Assembly: GCF_036898825.1 (NCBI RefSeq)
Contig: NZ_JARUND010000001.1
Span: 620,001 to 684,000 of the forward strand
Origin: Streptomyces sp. B21-083
GTDB taxonomy: Bacteria > Actinomycetota > Actinomycetes > Streptomycetales > Streptomycetaceae
Reading direction: 5' to 3'
Length of the DNA stretch: 64,000 bases
Positions 36,861 to 44,860 of the stretch are shown in pieces (the first letter of the stretch is position 1; the number at the start of each line of letters is the position of its first letter). The notes beneath the pieces were generated by a model. It was not told where the DNA came from. It did not search any database and saw only the letters and a list, made by a program, of their open reading frames with translations. The translations under genes and the position numbers were made by a program.

Positions 36861-37673
36861 GTGAGCGAGCAGGGCAGCACGTCAGAGGGTCAGAGCCGGC
36901 TGGACACCTCGGTGGCCCACAACGCGCGGGTGTGGAACTACTGGATCGGCGGCAAGGACAACTACGTCGTCGACCAGGCGGTCGGTGACCACATCGACGC
37001 CATGTTCCCCCTGATCCGCAGTGTGGCCCGCGCGGACCGCGCCTTCCTCGGGCGGGCCGTGAGCTTCCTGGTCACCGAGCGGGGAGTCCGGCAGTTCCTG
37101 GACATCGGGACAGGGCTGCCGACCGTGGACAACACCCATGAGATCGCCCAGCGCATCGCGCCCGAGTCACGGATCGTGTACGTCGACAACGACCCGATCG
37201 TGCTCGCGCACGCCCGTACGTTGCTGACCGGCACGCGTGAAGGGGCCACGGACTACATCGACGCGGACATCCACCGCCCCGACACCATCGTCCAACGCGC
37301 CTCGCACACGCTCGACTTCGACCGGCCCATCGCCGTCATGATGCTCGGCATCCTGAACTTCGTGCTCGACACGGGCCAGGCACAGGACATCGTGCGCCGG
37401 GTCATGGCGTCGGTGCCCTCGGGAAGCTTTCTGGTCCTCACGCATCCGACGACCGACCCGGACCTCCACGGTGAGGGCAACGTCGAGGCGATGAAGTTCT
37501 GGAACGAGAACGCCACCCCGCCGATCACCGCGCGCCCCCGTGCCGAGGTCGCCGCTTTCTTCGATGGCCTGGACGTTCTCGACCCGGGGCTCGTCTCCTG
37601 TGCTCAGTGGCGCGCCGAGAGCGGCCTCGCCGACATTCTTCCGCAATTCGGTGCCGTCGCCGTGAAGCCCTGA
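36861..37673 (+). CDS. SAM-dependent methyltransferase, DUF574 (Methyltransf_19) family
   Basis: 270 residues. The family hallmark N-ARVWNYWIGGKDNYVVDQA is present, followed by FLDIGTGLPTVDNTHEIAQR (SAM-binding motif I) and VYVDNDPIVLAHAR. This family is greatly expanded in Streptomyces, often regulated by developmental signals; substrates are unknown. Starts at GTG 36861 behind GAGAGGAAG. It is single, separated by 90 nt from the next small membrane protein, and is not one of the peptide methyltransferases known from graspetide loci, despite being near one. Confidence 0.9.
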   Translation: MSEQGSTSEGQSRLDTSVAHNARVWNYWIGGKDNYVVDQAVGDHIDAMFPLIRSVARADRAFLGRAVSFLVTERGVRQFLDIGTGLPTVDNTHEIAQRIAPESRIVYVDNDPIVLAHARTLLTGTREGATDYIDADIHRPDTIVQRASHTLDFDRPIAVMMLGILNFVLDTGQAQDIVRRVMASVPSGSFLVLTHPTTDPDLHGEGNVEAMKFWNENATPPITARPRAEVAAFFDGLDVLDPGLVSCAQWRAESGLADILPQFGAVAVKP

Positions 37674-37763
37674 CCCACAAGAACCTGACCGACAAGAAAG
37701 GGACAGCGGTTCCACAGAATCTTTTCGGACGCGCATTCATAGGCTGTCGGCGATAATCGCTAT

Positions 37764-38135
37764 ATGAGTACGGCAACGTCTGAACTACTGGCCGCGTCGA
37801 GCGATCTACTCAACGTAACGGCCGCATTTGTCGCGGGCCTCTTCATCGCTGGTGCACTGATCTGGGCCTTCTGGTTCGGCATGCGGGTAGGGGACCGGGA
37901 ATCCGCCCGGCCCCGCCCCGACGAGCAACCCACCCTCCCGCCTTCCGGTCCGGTCCACGAGGTCCGCGAGATGAGGGAGCCCGACGAGATGCCGCGCGCG
38001 GCGCAGGAGCGGGAGCGGCTGATGCCGCACGAACTCCACCGCGCGTCGACGAAACGGCGTGAGGACCAGCAGCGGGGGCGCTGGGATCCCGGTTCCAGCG
38101 GGTCCTTCGGCAGTGGCGGCCTGGGGCGCCACTGA
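37764..38135 (+). CDS. DUF6479-type small membrane protein
   Basis: 123 residues: one N-terminal membrane helix (about 17-38, FVAGLFIAGALIWAFWFGMR), then a charged Pro-rich cytoplasmic tail with REMREPDEMP and RLMPHELH, and a Gly/Ser end. This layout matches the actinobacterial DUF6479 family (no known function). The upstream 90 nt include an A/T-rich stretch CGATAATCGCTATATG. It lies 208 nt before the graspetide precursor and is probably unrelated to it. Confidence 0.75.
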   Translation: MSTATSELLAASSDLLNVTAAFVAGLFIAGALIWAFWFGMRVGDRESARPRPDEQPTLPPSGPVHEVREMREPDEMPRAAQERERLMPHELHRASTKRREDQQRGRWDPGSSGSFGSGGLGRH

Positions 38136-38342
38136 GCCGTCCTCGACCTCGGTCCGCGACCCTCGACCGGGGGGCGCGGACCACGGAGGTCTGCCCGGAC
38201 GCGGTTACCTTCAACAGGAGGCAACCATTCACCCGTTCGATTCGTATAACTCCTTGGAGGCGGGGAACAGGGGACTGGACAGTTGTATTTCCGGAGCTCC
38301 ACCGTCCACTTGACCGACGTCGTCGCCGATCGAGGAGAAGCG

Positions 38343-38534
38343 ATGCAGCTGTTCGTCCTGAACTACGCGCGCCCGGCTGACCAGTTGGAGGTGAGCACTC
38401 CGTACAGTTACGACTGCGCACTGCAGTTGAATGTGCTTCCGGGCGGACGGATTGCCGCTCATGACCATGCCGTGATGCGTGAATTCGGATCCACCACTTC
38501 AACTGCCGGTTCCAAGACGCACTTCGATGACTGA
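38343..38534 (+). CDS. tgmA: Graspetide (ATP-grasp-modified RiPP) precursor peptide
   Basis: 63 residues, ATG 38343 after GAGGAGAAG. It has the leader of the TIGR04186 family: FVLNYARP near the start, then YSYDCALQLNVLPGG. The C-terminal core TTSTAGSKTHFDD (51-63) supplies Thr/Ser hydroxyls, Lys58 and Asp62/Asp63, the groups expected to be joined by side-chain ester or amide links. The ATP-grasp ligase gene follows after 15 nt, the normal pairing. The mature product and its action are unknown for this group. No protease, transporter or methyltransferase gene of the pathway is adjacent. Confidence 0.85.
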   Translation: MQLFVLNYARPADQLEVSTPYSYDCALQLNVLPGGRIAAHDHAVMREFGSTTSTAGSKTHFDD

Positions 38535-38549
38535 CATGGGCCTGACGCG

Positions 38550-39542
38550 ATGACGGTCCTGGTCCTGACGTCCGAACAGGATGTGACGGCGGATCTCGTG
38601 GTGGACCGGCTGAACAGCACCGGCATTCCCGTGGTCCGGCTCGATCCCGCCGACCTGCCCGGCGAGGTCGCCCTGTCCGGCGAGTACGCTCACGGCGCTT
38701 TTCACGGGTATCTCTCCGTCGGCGGCAGGGTGGTGGGCATGGACGGGCTGCGGTCCGTCTGGGTGCGCAGGCCGGGGGTGCCGGGGGCGCGCGCCGCCGC
38801 GCCGTCCGGCTGGCTCAGCGAGGAGGCATCGCAGGCCTTCTACGGCATGCTCCGGGGCACCGGCGCGCGCTGGATGAACCATCCCGACGCCGCCGCCCGG
38901 GCCCGCCACAAGCCCTGGCAGCTCCATCTCGCGCAGCGCAGCCGGCTCCCCGTTCCGCCCACCCTGATCACCACTTTCCCGCAGGCCGCCCGGGACTTCG
39001 CGCGGCGTTTTCCCGACCTGGTCGTCAAGCCCGTGTCCGGCTCGCATCCGCAGGAGCCGCCCAGGGTGGTGCCGACGAGCCGGGTGGCGCCCGATGTCGA
39101 CTTCGCCGCCGTCGCGTTCGGGCCGACGCTGCTGCAGCGCCGGGTCGACAAGCGGGCGGACATCCGGCTGACGGTGGTCGGCCACCGCGTCCTCGCCGCC
39201 CGCAAGGCCGTCGCACCCGACGCGCACCCTGACGACATCGATGTCCGCTTCGCGCCCTCGGCCGAACCGTGGCGGCCGGCCGACGTGTCGCCGCGGCTCG
39301 CCGAGGCCGTGCACCGGTATCTACGGGAGGCCGAACTCACCTACGGCGCCTTCGACTTCGCGGAGGACGCCGACGGGATCTGGTGGTTCCTCGAATGTAA
39401 CCAGTCGGGTCAGTTCGGCTTCGTCGAGATGGACACCGGCCAGCCGATAGCCCGGTCTGTCGCCGACTGGCTGGCCGGGGAAGGGCCGCCGACACAGTCT
39501 GACCCCCATGATCCGCAGGGAGTCGTGCACGTGGCCCCCTGA
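38550..39542 (+). CDS. tgmB: ATP-grasp ribosomal peptide maturase (graspetide macrocyclase)
   Basis: 330 residues of the ATP-grasp fold: pre-ATP-grasp domain (about 1-120, starting [19 protein letters not shown]), then the nucleotide-binding domain with [15 protein letters not shown] and [18 protein letters not shown], and the metal-binding [12 protein letters not shown] near residue 290. It activates an acidic side chain in the precursor as acyl phosphate and links it to a Thr/Ser or Lys. Pairing and spacing with the precursor gene upstream identify it as the TIGR04187-type ligase. Confidence 0.9.
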   Translation: MTVLVLTSEQDVTADLVVDRLNSTGIPVVRLDPADLPGEVALSGEYAHGAFHGYLSVGGRVVGMDGLRSVWVRRPGVPGARAAAPSGWLSEEASQAFYGMLRGTGARWMNHPDAAARARHKPWQLHLAQRSRLPVPPTLITTFPQAARDFARRFPDLVVKPVSGSHPQEPPRVVPTSRVAPDVDFAAVAFGPTLLQRRVDKRADIRLTVVGHRVLAARKAVAPDAHPDDIDVRFAPSAEPWRPADVSPRLAEAVHRYLREAELTYGAFDFAEDADGIWWFLECNQSGQFGFVEMDTGQPIARSVADWLAGEGPPTQSDPHDPQGVVHVAP

Positions 39543-39567
39543 GAGCTGTCCGCCGACCGCACTCAAC

Positions 39568-39590
39568 TGTTAATGGGATCCATTTTCATG
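39568..39590. promoter_or_regulatory. A/T-rich inverted repeat before rpmF, possible Zur box
   Basis: AATGG-GAT-CCATT (39572-39584) sits in TGTTAATGGGATCCATTTTC (39568-39587), followed by TAGCGT, a fair -10. Position (39-57 nt before the L32 start) and the AATG/CATT arms resemble actinobacterial Zur sites, and the gene is a zinc-free L32 paralogue as Zur targets often are. The match to a Zur consensus is partial. Confidence 0.4.
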
Positions 39591-39628
39591 TAGCGTCCTG
39601 TCTCGCTTGCCGACCGAGGAGGATTCCC

Positions 39629-39793
39629 ATGGCCGTTCCCAAACGGAAGATGTCCCGCAGCAACACCCGTCACCGCCGTGCCCAGTGGAAGGCGACCACC
39701 ACTCAGCTGGTGCCGGTCACCGTCGACGGGGTCGCGCACATGGTGCCGCAGCGGCTGGTCAAGGCGTACGAGCGGGGGCTGATCCAGCCCTGA
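39629..39793 (+). CDS. rpmF: 50S ribosomal protein bL32, cysteine-free (C-minus) paralogue
   Basis: 54 residues: [20 protein letters not shown] is the standard L32 N-terminus, but no cysteine is present, so the zinc ribbon of the C-plus form is lost. Such C-minus paralogues replace the zinc-binding protein under zinc limitation and free zinc for the cell; they are commonly Zur-controlled. AGGAGG precedes the ATG at 39629. It converges with a metal-type permease operon (43-nt gap), which fits a zinc-economy or metal-related island. Confidence 0.93.
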   Translation: MAVPKRKMSRSNTRHRRAQWKATTTQLVPVTVDGVAHMVPQRLVKAYERGLIQP

Positions 39794-39835
39794 CCCGCCC
39801 ACCCCGCCGACGCTCCCGGCCCGCGCCTGGGGGCA

Positions 39836-40597
39836 TCAGCTGTTCCAGCTCTCGTCGTACGGGTCGCGCGGGGTCGGGACCGGCTTGGCCCGGGCGATGT
39901 CGAAGAACGGGATGACGCCGTTGTTCACCGGGTCCTTGGTCAGCCGGCCGGTGTACGTGCCGGTGAGTTCGAGCCAGGTGTCCGGTTGCAGGACAGGGGG
40001 GATCCGGCCGGTCAGGCCGACCTTGACCGGCTGGGCGTCGGCCGCACAGCAGTTGAGCGCCATCCGCACGAGGTACGGGGTGCCCTTGCCGTCGAGCGCG
40101 ACGAACCCGGTGATGGAAACTCTCCGGTCGCCCAGCGAGCGTCCGTGGTCGTAGGCCGCGCGTCCCGCGTAGTCGACCAGACTGAGGCGTACGGGGTCAC
40201 CGGAGGGCAGCGGCGGGTAGGCCAGCGGCGCCTGGAGGGCCGTACCCGTGCGCAGGGCGCTGTAGGAGCCCAGGGCGGGCGGGGCCACCAGGATCAGGGC
40301 GAACAGCGGCAGCACCAGCAGCCAGGACACCCGCGGTTCGCGGTGGACGTGCGCTTCCTCCTCCTGTACGTGAACGCCCTCGTGGACGTGGACCTCGGTG
40401 TCGGCGGGGCCGGTCTTCGCGTGTTTCCGCTCGTACCAGACCGTCGTCAGCGCGGCCACCATCAGCACCGCGCCGGCGCCGACGACCATCGGCTGGAGCC
40501 CTGCCTTGACGTAGCGCAGGTAGAGGTCGGTGGTGCCGGCGTGCACCATCGCCCCGCCGACCAGGAACAGGACGACCGCCTGTGCCTGCCGGTTCAC
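39836..40597 (-). CDS. TIGR03943/DUF1980 family subunit, partner of the adjacent permease
   Basis: 253 residues: two N-terminal membrane helices, a His-rich loop (EVHVHEGVHVQEEEAHVHRE, about 69-90), a third helix and an outer C-terminal beta domain. The family marks are SITGFVA...MALNCCAADAQPV and the NNGVIPFFDIARAKPV-like end. It always accompanies a DUF318-type permease, as here, and the His-rich loop and CC pair suggest metal binding. GTG 40597 overlaps the permease stop (GTGA). B. subtilis YcgQ is the best-known relative. Confidence 0.87.
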   Translation of the reverse strand: MNRQAQAVVLFLVGGAMVHAGTTDLYLRYVKAGLQPMVVGAGAVLMVAALTTVWYERKHAKTGPADTEVHVHEGVHVQEEEAHVHREPRVSWLLVLPLFALILVAPPALGSYSALRTGTALQAPLAYPPLPSGDPVRLSLVDYAGRAAYDHGRSLGDRRVSITGFVALDGKGTPYLVRMALNCCAADAQPVKVGLTGRIPPVLQPDTWLELTGTYTGRLTKDPVNNGVIPFFDIARAKPVPTPRDPYDESWNS

Positions 40598-41628
40598 AGG
40601 AGCACCGTCCCGACGAGGACCGCCGACGCCACGGCCATGACGAAGGTGGCCGGTGCGAAGCGGAGGGCGAACCCTCGGCCGAAGGTGCCCGTCTGCATGG
40701 CGAAGAGTTTCAGGTCGATCATCGGGCCGACCACGAGGAACGCCAGCCTGGCCGTGAGCGAGAACTGGGTCAGGGACGCGGCTACGAAGGCGTCCGCCTC
40801 CGAGCAGATCGACAGCAGCACCGCGAGGACGGCGAGCGCGAGGACCGCCACCACCGGGTTGTCCGCCGCGAGGCTCAGCCAGCTCGCCGGCACCATGGAC
40901 TTCAGGGTGGCGGCGGCCATCGCGCCGACGACCAGGAAGCCGCCCGCGTGCATCACGTCGTGCCGTACGGAGCTCCAGAACGCGGCCCACTTGCCGAGGC
41001 CCTCGTCCAGGGGATGGGCCGGCGGGCGCAGCCAGTCGGTGCGGCCGAGCCGCTGCCAGAGCCAGCCCATCGCGCACGCCGCGAGCAGGCTCGCGGCGAA
41101 CCGGGCGACGACCATCTCCGGCCGGCCGGGGAACGCGATGGCGGTCGCGGTCAGCACGATCGGGTTGATCGCCGGGGCGGACAGCAGGAACGCCAGCGCC
41201 GCCGCCGGGGCGACGCCCCGCCGCACCAGCGCACCAGCCACCGGTACGGACGCGCATTCGCAGCCGGGCAGGATCGCTCCGGCCATCCCCGCGACCGGCA
41301 CCGCGAGAGCGGGCCGGCTGGGCAGGGCGCGGACGAAGAACGACGGCGGTACGAACACCGCGAGCATCGCCGACAGCAGCACGCCGAGGACGAGGAAGGG
41401 CAGGGCCTGTACGACGACGGCGACGAACACCGTCATCCAGCTCTGCATCACCGGCTCGGACACGGCCCGGCGGATCGGCCCCTGCAGGGCGACCATGAGG
41501 ATCAGCAGCATGGTCAGGACGAGCGGCGAGCTGAACTGCCAGCCCTGCGGCTCGCCCTTCGCCTCGTCCGGCGGAGCCTCCGTGTCGCGGTGGCCGGCCC
41601 TTGGCGGGGCCGCTTTGGTGATGCTCAC
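40594..41628 (-). CDS. Permease of the DUF318/UPF0718 (YcgR-like) family
   Basis: 344 residues with about eight to ten membrane helices. The conserved ILPGCECASVPVAGALVRRG (C123, C125) and the ICSEADAFVAASL motif near residue 275 are family signatures; the Cys pair in the membrane suggests metal ion or thiol chemistry. GTG 41628 has GGAGG upstream. Together with the TIGR03943 subunit it forms a two-gene operon, facing a zinc-free L32 gene. Transport substrate is not established for the family; a transition metal is the working guess. Confidence 0.87.
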   Translation of the reverse strand: MSITKAAPPRAGHRDTEAPPDEAKGEPQGWQFSSPLVLTMLLILMVALQGPIRRAVSEPVMQSWMTVFVAVVVQALPFLVLGVLLSAMLAVFVPPSFFVRALPSRPALAVPVAGMAGAILPGCECASVPVAGALVRRGVAPAAALAFLLSAPAINPIVLTATAIAFPGRPEMVVARFAASLLAACAMGWLWQRLGRTDWLRPPAHPLDEGLGKWAAFWSSVRHDVMHAGGFLVVGAMAAATLKSMVPASWLSLAADNPVVAVLALAVLAVLLSICSEADAFVAASLTQFSLTARLAFLVVGPMIDLKLFAMQTGTFGRGFALRFAPATFVMAVASAVLVGTVLL

Positions 41629-41747
41629 GGGTGAGGTACCTCCGGGCGTGGCTGTGCTGCGTACGTGCGTTCCCTACCACTTCAGTACGCCCGGACGGGC
41701 ATGGTTGCTCATTTTGCGAGATCGGGGAACGGGCTAAGTTGGCGCGT

Positions 41748-42155
41748 ATGCAGTCCTACACCATTGGTCAGGCCGCCCGTCTGCTGGGCGTGAGCCCCGA
41801 CACCGCGAGGCGGTGGGCGGACGCGGGCCGGGTGAAGACCCACCGCGACGAGGGCGGACGGCGGCTGATCGACGGACGTGATCTGGCCGCCTTCTCGATC
41901 GAGCTGGCCAACTCCGGCGCGGGCACCGGCGCCGGCGAGGACGAGCCGTCGTACACCTCGGCCCGTAACGCCTTCGCCGGCATCGTCACGGCCGTCAAAC
42001 TCGGCGATGTCGCCGCGCAGGTCGAGATCCAGGCGGGCCCGCACCGGCTGGTGTCGTTGCTGACCCGGGAGGCCGTGGAGGAACTGGGCCTCGAAGTCGG
42101 GGTGGAGGCGACGGCCCGGGTGAAGTCGACGAGCGTGCACATCGACCGGACATGA
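41748..42155 (+). CDS. HTH plus Mop (TOBE) domain protein, molybdate/tungstate-responsive regulator-like
   Basis: 135 residues: MerR/excisionase-type helix-turn-helix (SYTIGQAARLLGVSPDTARR, 3-22, with a following HRDEGGRRLIDG wing) and a single Mop domain (about 68-132: ARNAFAGIVTAVKLGDVAAQ and VKSTSVHIDR end). Mop domains bind molybdate or tungstate; with a DNA-binding head this should be a regulator or a molybdate store. No modABC genes are adjacent, but a molybdenum enzyme is encoded 8 kb upstream. It is divergent from the permease operon. Confidence 0.85.
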   Translation: MQSYTIGQAARLLGVSPDTARRWADAGRVKTHRDEGGRRLIDGRDLAAFSIELANSGAGTGAGEDEPSYTSARNAFAGIVTAVKLGDVAAQVEIQAGPHRLVSLLTREAVEELGLEVGVEATARVKSTSVHIDRT

Positions 42156-42216
42156 GCCGGGTGCGAAGGCGGCGGCGCAAGGTACGAAGGGCTGTCCGGG
42201 TGAGAGACTCGGCCGC

Positions 42217-42906
42217 GTGGAACACCCCCTCTCCTCCCCCGCACCCACCTTCGGTGAACTCCTCGGCCGGGCCCGGGCGCTGGTCCGGGACGACCGGCGG
42301 GCCGTCCTCGGTATCGCCGGGAGTCCCGGCTCGGGCAAGACGACGCTCGCCGAGCGGCTCGTCCGGGCGCTGAACGGCGACGGCTCGCCCTGGGTCGCCC
42401 ATGTGCCGATGGACGGATTCCATCTCGCCGACGTCGAGCTGGAGCGGCTGGGCCTGCGGGACCGCAAGGGCGCGCCGGACACGTTCGACGCGGCGGGATA
42501 CGCGGCGCTGCTGCGGCGGCTGCGTGCGGACGGGCAGGGGGCGGGCGACGGGGAGATCGTCTACGCTCCTGGGTTCGAGCGAGTGCTGGAGCAGCCGGTA
42601 GCGGGTGCGATCCCGGTGTTCCCGTCGGCGCGGCTTGTCGTCACCGAGGGCAACTACCTTCTCCTGACGGAGGGTTCGTGGGCGCGGGTGCGGACCCAGC
42701 TCGACGAGGTGTGGTTCTGCGAACTGGACGAGGACGAGCGGGTCCGCCGACTCGTCGCCCGGCACGAGGAGTTCGGCAAAAACCACGACTCGGCGCTCGC
42801 GTGGGTCCGGGGTACGGACCAGCGCAACGCCCATCTGGTCGCCGCGACCCGGGACCGGGCGGATCTGGTGGTGCCTGGGTCGCTGCGGTACGCGACTGCC
42901 GGGTGA
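42217..42906 (+). CDS. P-loop nucleoside/nucleotide kinase-like protein (uridine kinase/PanK fold)
   Basis: 229 residues. Walker A is GIAGSPGSGKTTLAERL (P-loop 35-42); VPMDGFHLADVELERLG is the substrate-binding lid of the uridine kinase/phosphoribulokinase/pantothenate kinase group. EGNYLLL and the RRLVARHEEFGK segment are also typical of the actinobacterial 'nucleoside/nucleotide kinase' proteins often annotated as fructose-locus YggC-like. Substrate uncertain. Starts at GTG 42217 (no strong ribosome-binding site) and ends at a clear bidirectional terminator. Confidence 0.82.
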   Translation: MEHPLSSPAPTFGELLGRARALVRDDRRAVLGIAGSPGSGKTTLAERLVRALNGDGSPWVAHVPMDGFHLADVELERLGLRDRKGAPDTFDAAGYAALLRRLRADGQGAGDGEIVYAPGFERVLEQPVAGAIPVFPSARLVVTEGNYLLLTEGSWARVRTQLDEVWFCELDEDERVRRLVARHEEFGKNHDSALAWVRGTDQRNAHLVAATRDRADLVVPGSLRYATAG

Positions 42907-42948
42907 TACGAGGCCGAGCAGCGCGCGGGTGAGCCGCTCGGCCTCGTA
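42907..42948. terminator. Bidirectional terminator hairpin between convergent genes
   Basis: TACGAGGCCGAGC (42907-42919) and GCTCGGCCTCGTA (42936-42948) form a perfect 13-bp stem with a 16-nt loop. It begins at the base after the kinase stop and ends 24 nt before the stop of the convergent gene. Confidence 0.8.
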
Positions 42949-42972
42949 CGTCCTGCTTCCTTCGGTGCGCCC

Positions 42973-44811
42973 TCAGTCGAGAAGCGTCAGCTCCGGTTCG
43001 CCGTGGGCGTCGCCCGCCGCCTCGCCGATCACCGCCGTGAAGGCCTCCGTGCGCACCCGCAGGCCCTCCGGCGTCGCCTCGAAGACCGGGGCGAACCCGG
43101 CGTCCCCGTCGGCGCCGTACCGTACGGCGAAGACGCTCAGTCCCTCCGGTGCGCCGGGGGCCGGGTCGGCCTCCAGCGCGGTGGAGGTGACCAGGTGGCG
43201 CCAGCCCTCGTCGGGGTTGCCGTAGCCGCGCGGGTCGGCCGCCAGGGCGAAGGCCGCCTGTTCCTGGGTCGTCTCCGTGCGGGCGTCGAAGTGCTCCACG
43301 CCCTCCGCCAGGGGGTGCGTCAGACGCAGCGGACCCGCGGAGGTGACGCCGTCGGCCGCCGCCGTCCTGCGGACCTGGTCGCCGTCGTCGGTGGCGTACG
43401 GCAGGCCGGCGAGCAGGTACGGGGTGCCGTCGAGGTGTTCCACGGCGACCGTGACCCACAGGGTCGTGCCGTCCGTGACGTACAGGGACCGGAGGTGGCG
43501 CAGGACGTGGTCGCGGCCGACGACGGGCTTGGTGACCAGCTTGGCCGCCAGGCCGGCGGTGCGCACGTCGCGTACGCGGACCTCGCCCATGGGGCGGCAC
43601 AGCAGGAAGCCGTCCGTCACCGGGCCGAAGCCGTGCTGGCGGCCCACCGCCGCCGGCAGGTGGTACGTGCCCGCCGCCTCGACCAGTGACGGAGTCATCT
43701 TGTCGTCGAAGGCCACCGAGACGGTGCCGGCGCGGAGTTGGTGGCGCATCGGCCGGGTCGAGGGGGTGCGGTGCCAGGGGGTGGTGTCCTGGATCTGCCA
43801 GACCAGCATCCACGCGAAGTGGCCGTCGATGCCGCCGTCCTGCTTGACCGCGTGGCGGGCCCAGCGGCTGTCGCCCCGGTAGCGGCCGAGGTCGGCGCCG
43901 ACGCGGGCGCCGAAGTAGCGCAGGCCCAGGACCGACTCGAAGGCGGAGTGCTGTTCGCTGTAGCGGGGGCCGCCGTTGTCGTAGCCGCCGTTCGTGAGGC
44001 GGGCGTCGATGTAGCGGGCCAGCGCGTCGCCGTCCTCGGCGAAGATCTCCTCGCCGCTGATCCGGTGGGCCTGGGCGAGGAAGGAGAGGGAGATCGGGCC
44101 GTAGTTGTTGTCGTAGGCGCCGCCGTGCTCGGGGGGCAGGGCCGCGCCCCGGTCACTCACCCGGTGGGCACGGATCCTGTCGACGTACAGCGAGATCGCG
44201 CGGGACCGCACCGACTTCCCCTCTTCCGGGGGGAGATGGCGGGCCAGCATCAGACCGCCGACGACGCAGCCGATGGCCTGGTTGCCGGCCTCCTGCGGAT
44301 TGAAGAAGGTCGCCTCGGTCAGCCAGCGCCAGTAGCCCCGCGCCAACTCGACCAGTTCCGCGCGCTGTTCGTCGGCGACGAGTCCCTCGGCCGCGTCCAG
44401 GACGTTCACCGCCTGGAGCAGCGCCCACACCGTGCTCGGCCAGTCGCCGATGGGGTGGGCGCCGGACTCCAGTACGTAACGGGCGTACGGCAGACCGGAG
44501 TCGCGCGTCTTCAGGTTCGGGTAGCCGGGGTTGTCCTCGACGTACACGCGCTCGCGCAGATGGAAGACGAGGCTGCGGTGCACCGCGTCCGGCAGCCGCG
44601 GGTCCTTGCCGCGCTGCCAGGCCAGTGCGAGGAGCGAGGTGATACCGAGCGAGGTGTCGCCGATGTCGTCGACGCAGTCGGGGTGTTCGAGGTTGCCCTC
44701 GGGCGTGAGGCGCGCGAGGGCCTGCTCTACGACGTCGGCGAGGACCGCGTCGTACGCCTCGGCGCTGTCGGGCAGGTCGTGCAGGGGGCCGCGCTGGTGC
44801 GTGAGGTGCAC
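42973..44811 (-). CDS. Large alpha/alpha-toroid-like protein, putative polysaccharide lyase or hydrolase
   Basis: 612 residues, no signal peptide. The first 340 residues are helical with aromatic and His/Asn/Tyr-rich segments (QEAGNQAIGCVVGGLMLAR, PPEHGGAYDNNYGPISLSFL) and the rest is beta-rich, the plan of heparinase II/III- or alginate-lyase-like enzymes. The Asn-Gln and Tyr-Asp-Asn-Asn-Tyr segments are candidate active-site parts, but I cannot assign a CAZy family. It is the last gene of a sugar-import operon and lies 49 nt after the similarly built 572-residue protein, so it probably acts in the cytoplasm on imported oligosaccharides. GTG 44811 has AAGGA upstream. Confidence 0.6.
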   Translation of the reverse strand: MHLTHQRGPLHDLPDSAEAYDAVLADVVEQALARLTPEGNLEHPDCVDDIGDTSLGITSLLALAWQRGKDPRLPDAVHRSLVFHLRERVYVEDNPGYPNLKTRDSGLPYARYVLESGAHPIGDWPSTVWALLQAVNVLDAAEGLVADEQRAELVELARGYWRWLTEATFFNPQEAGNQAIGCVVGGLMLARHLPPEEGKSVRSRAISLYVDRIRAHRVSDRGAALPPEHGGAYDNNYGPISLSFLAQAHRISGEEIFAEDGDALARYIDARLTNGGYDNGGPRYSEQHSAFESVLGLRYFGARVGADLGRYRGDSRWARHAVKQDGGIDGHFAWMLVWQIQDTTPWHRTPSTRPMRHQLRAGTVSVAFDDKMTPSLVEAAGTYHLPAAVGRQHGFGPVTDGFLLCRPMGEVRVRDVRTAGLAAKLVTKPVVGRDHVLRHLRSLYVTDGTTLWVTVAVEHLDGTPYLLAGLPYATDDGDQVRRTAAADGVTSAGPLRLTHPLAEGVEHFDARTETTQEQAAFALAADPRGYGNPDEGWRHLVTSTALEADPAPGAPEGLSVFAVRYGADGDAGFAPVFEATPEGLRVRTEAFTAVIGEAAGDAHGEPELTLLD

Positions 44812-44860
44812 GGGGATCAGTCCTTCATGCCTGGGGTGGCCATGGTGTGGTTCGTCGGGG

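Noticed and set aside
36861..37673. The DUF574 methyltransferase as the graspetide locus methyltransferase
   Set aside because: It belongs to a different family from the TgmC/PIMT-like enzymes of graspetide loci and is separated from the precursor by another gene and over 650 nt.
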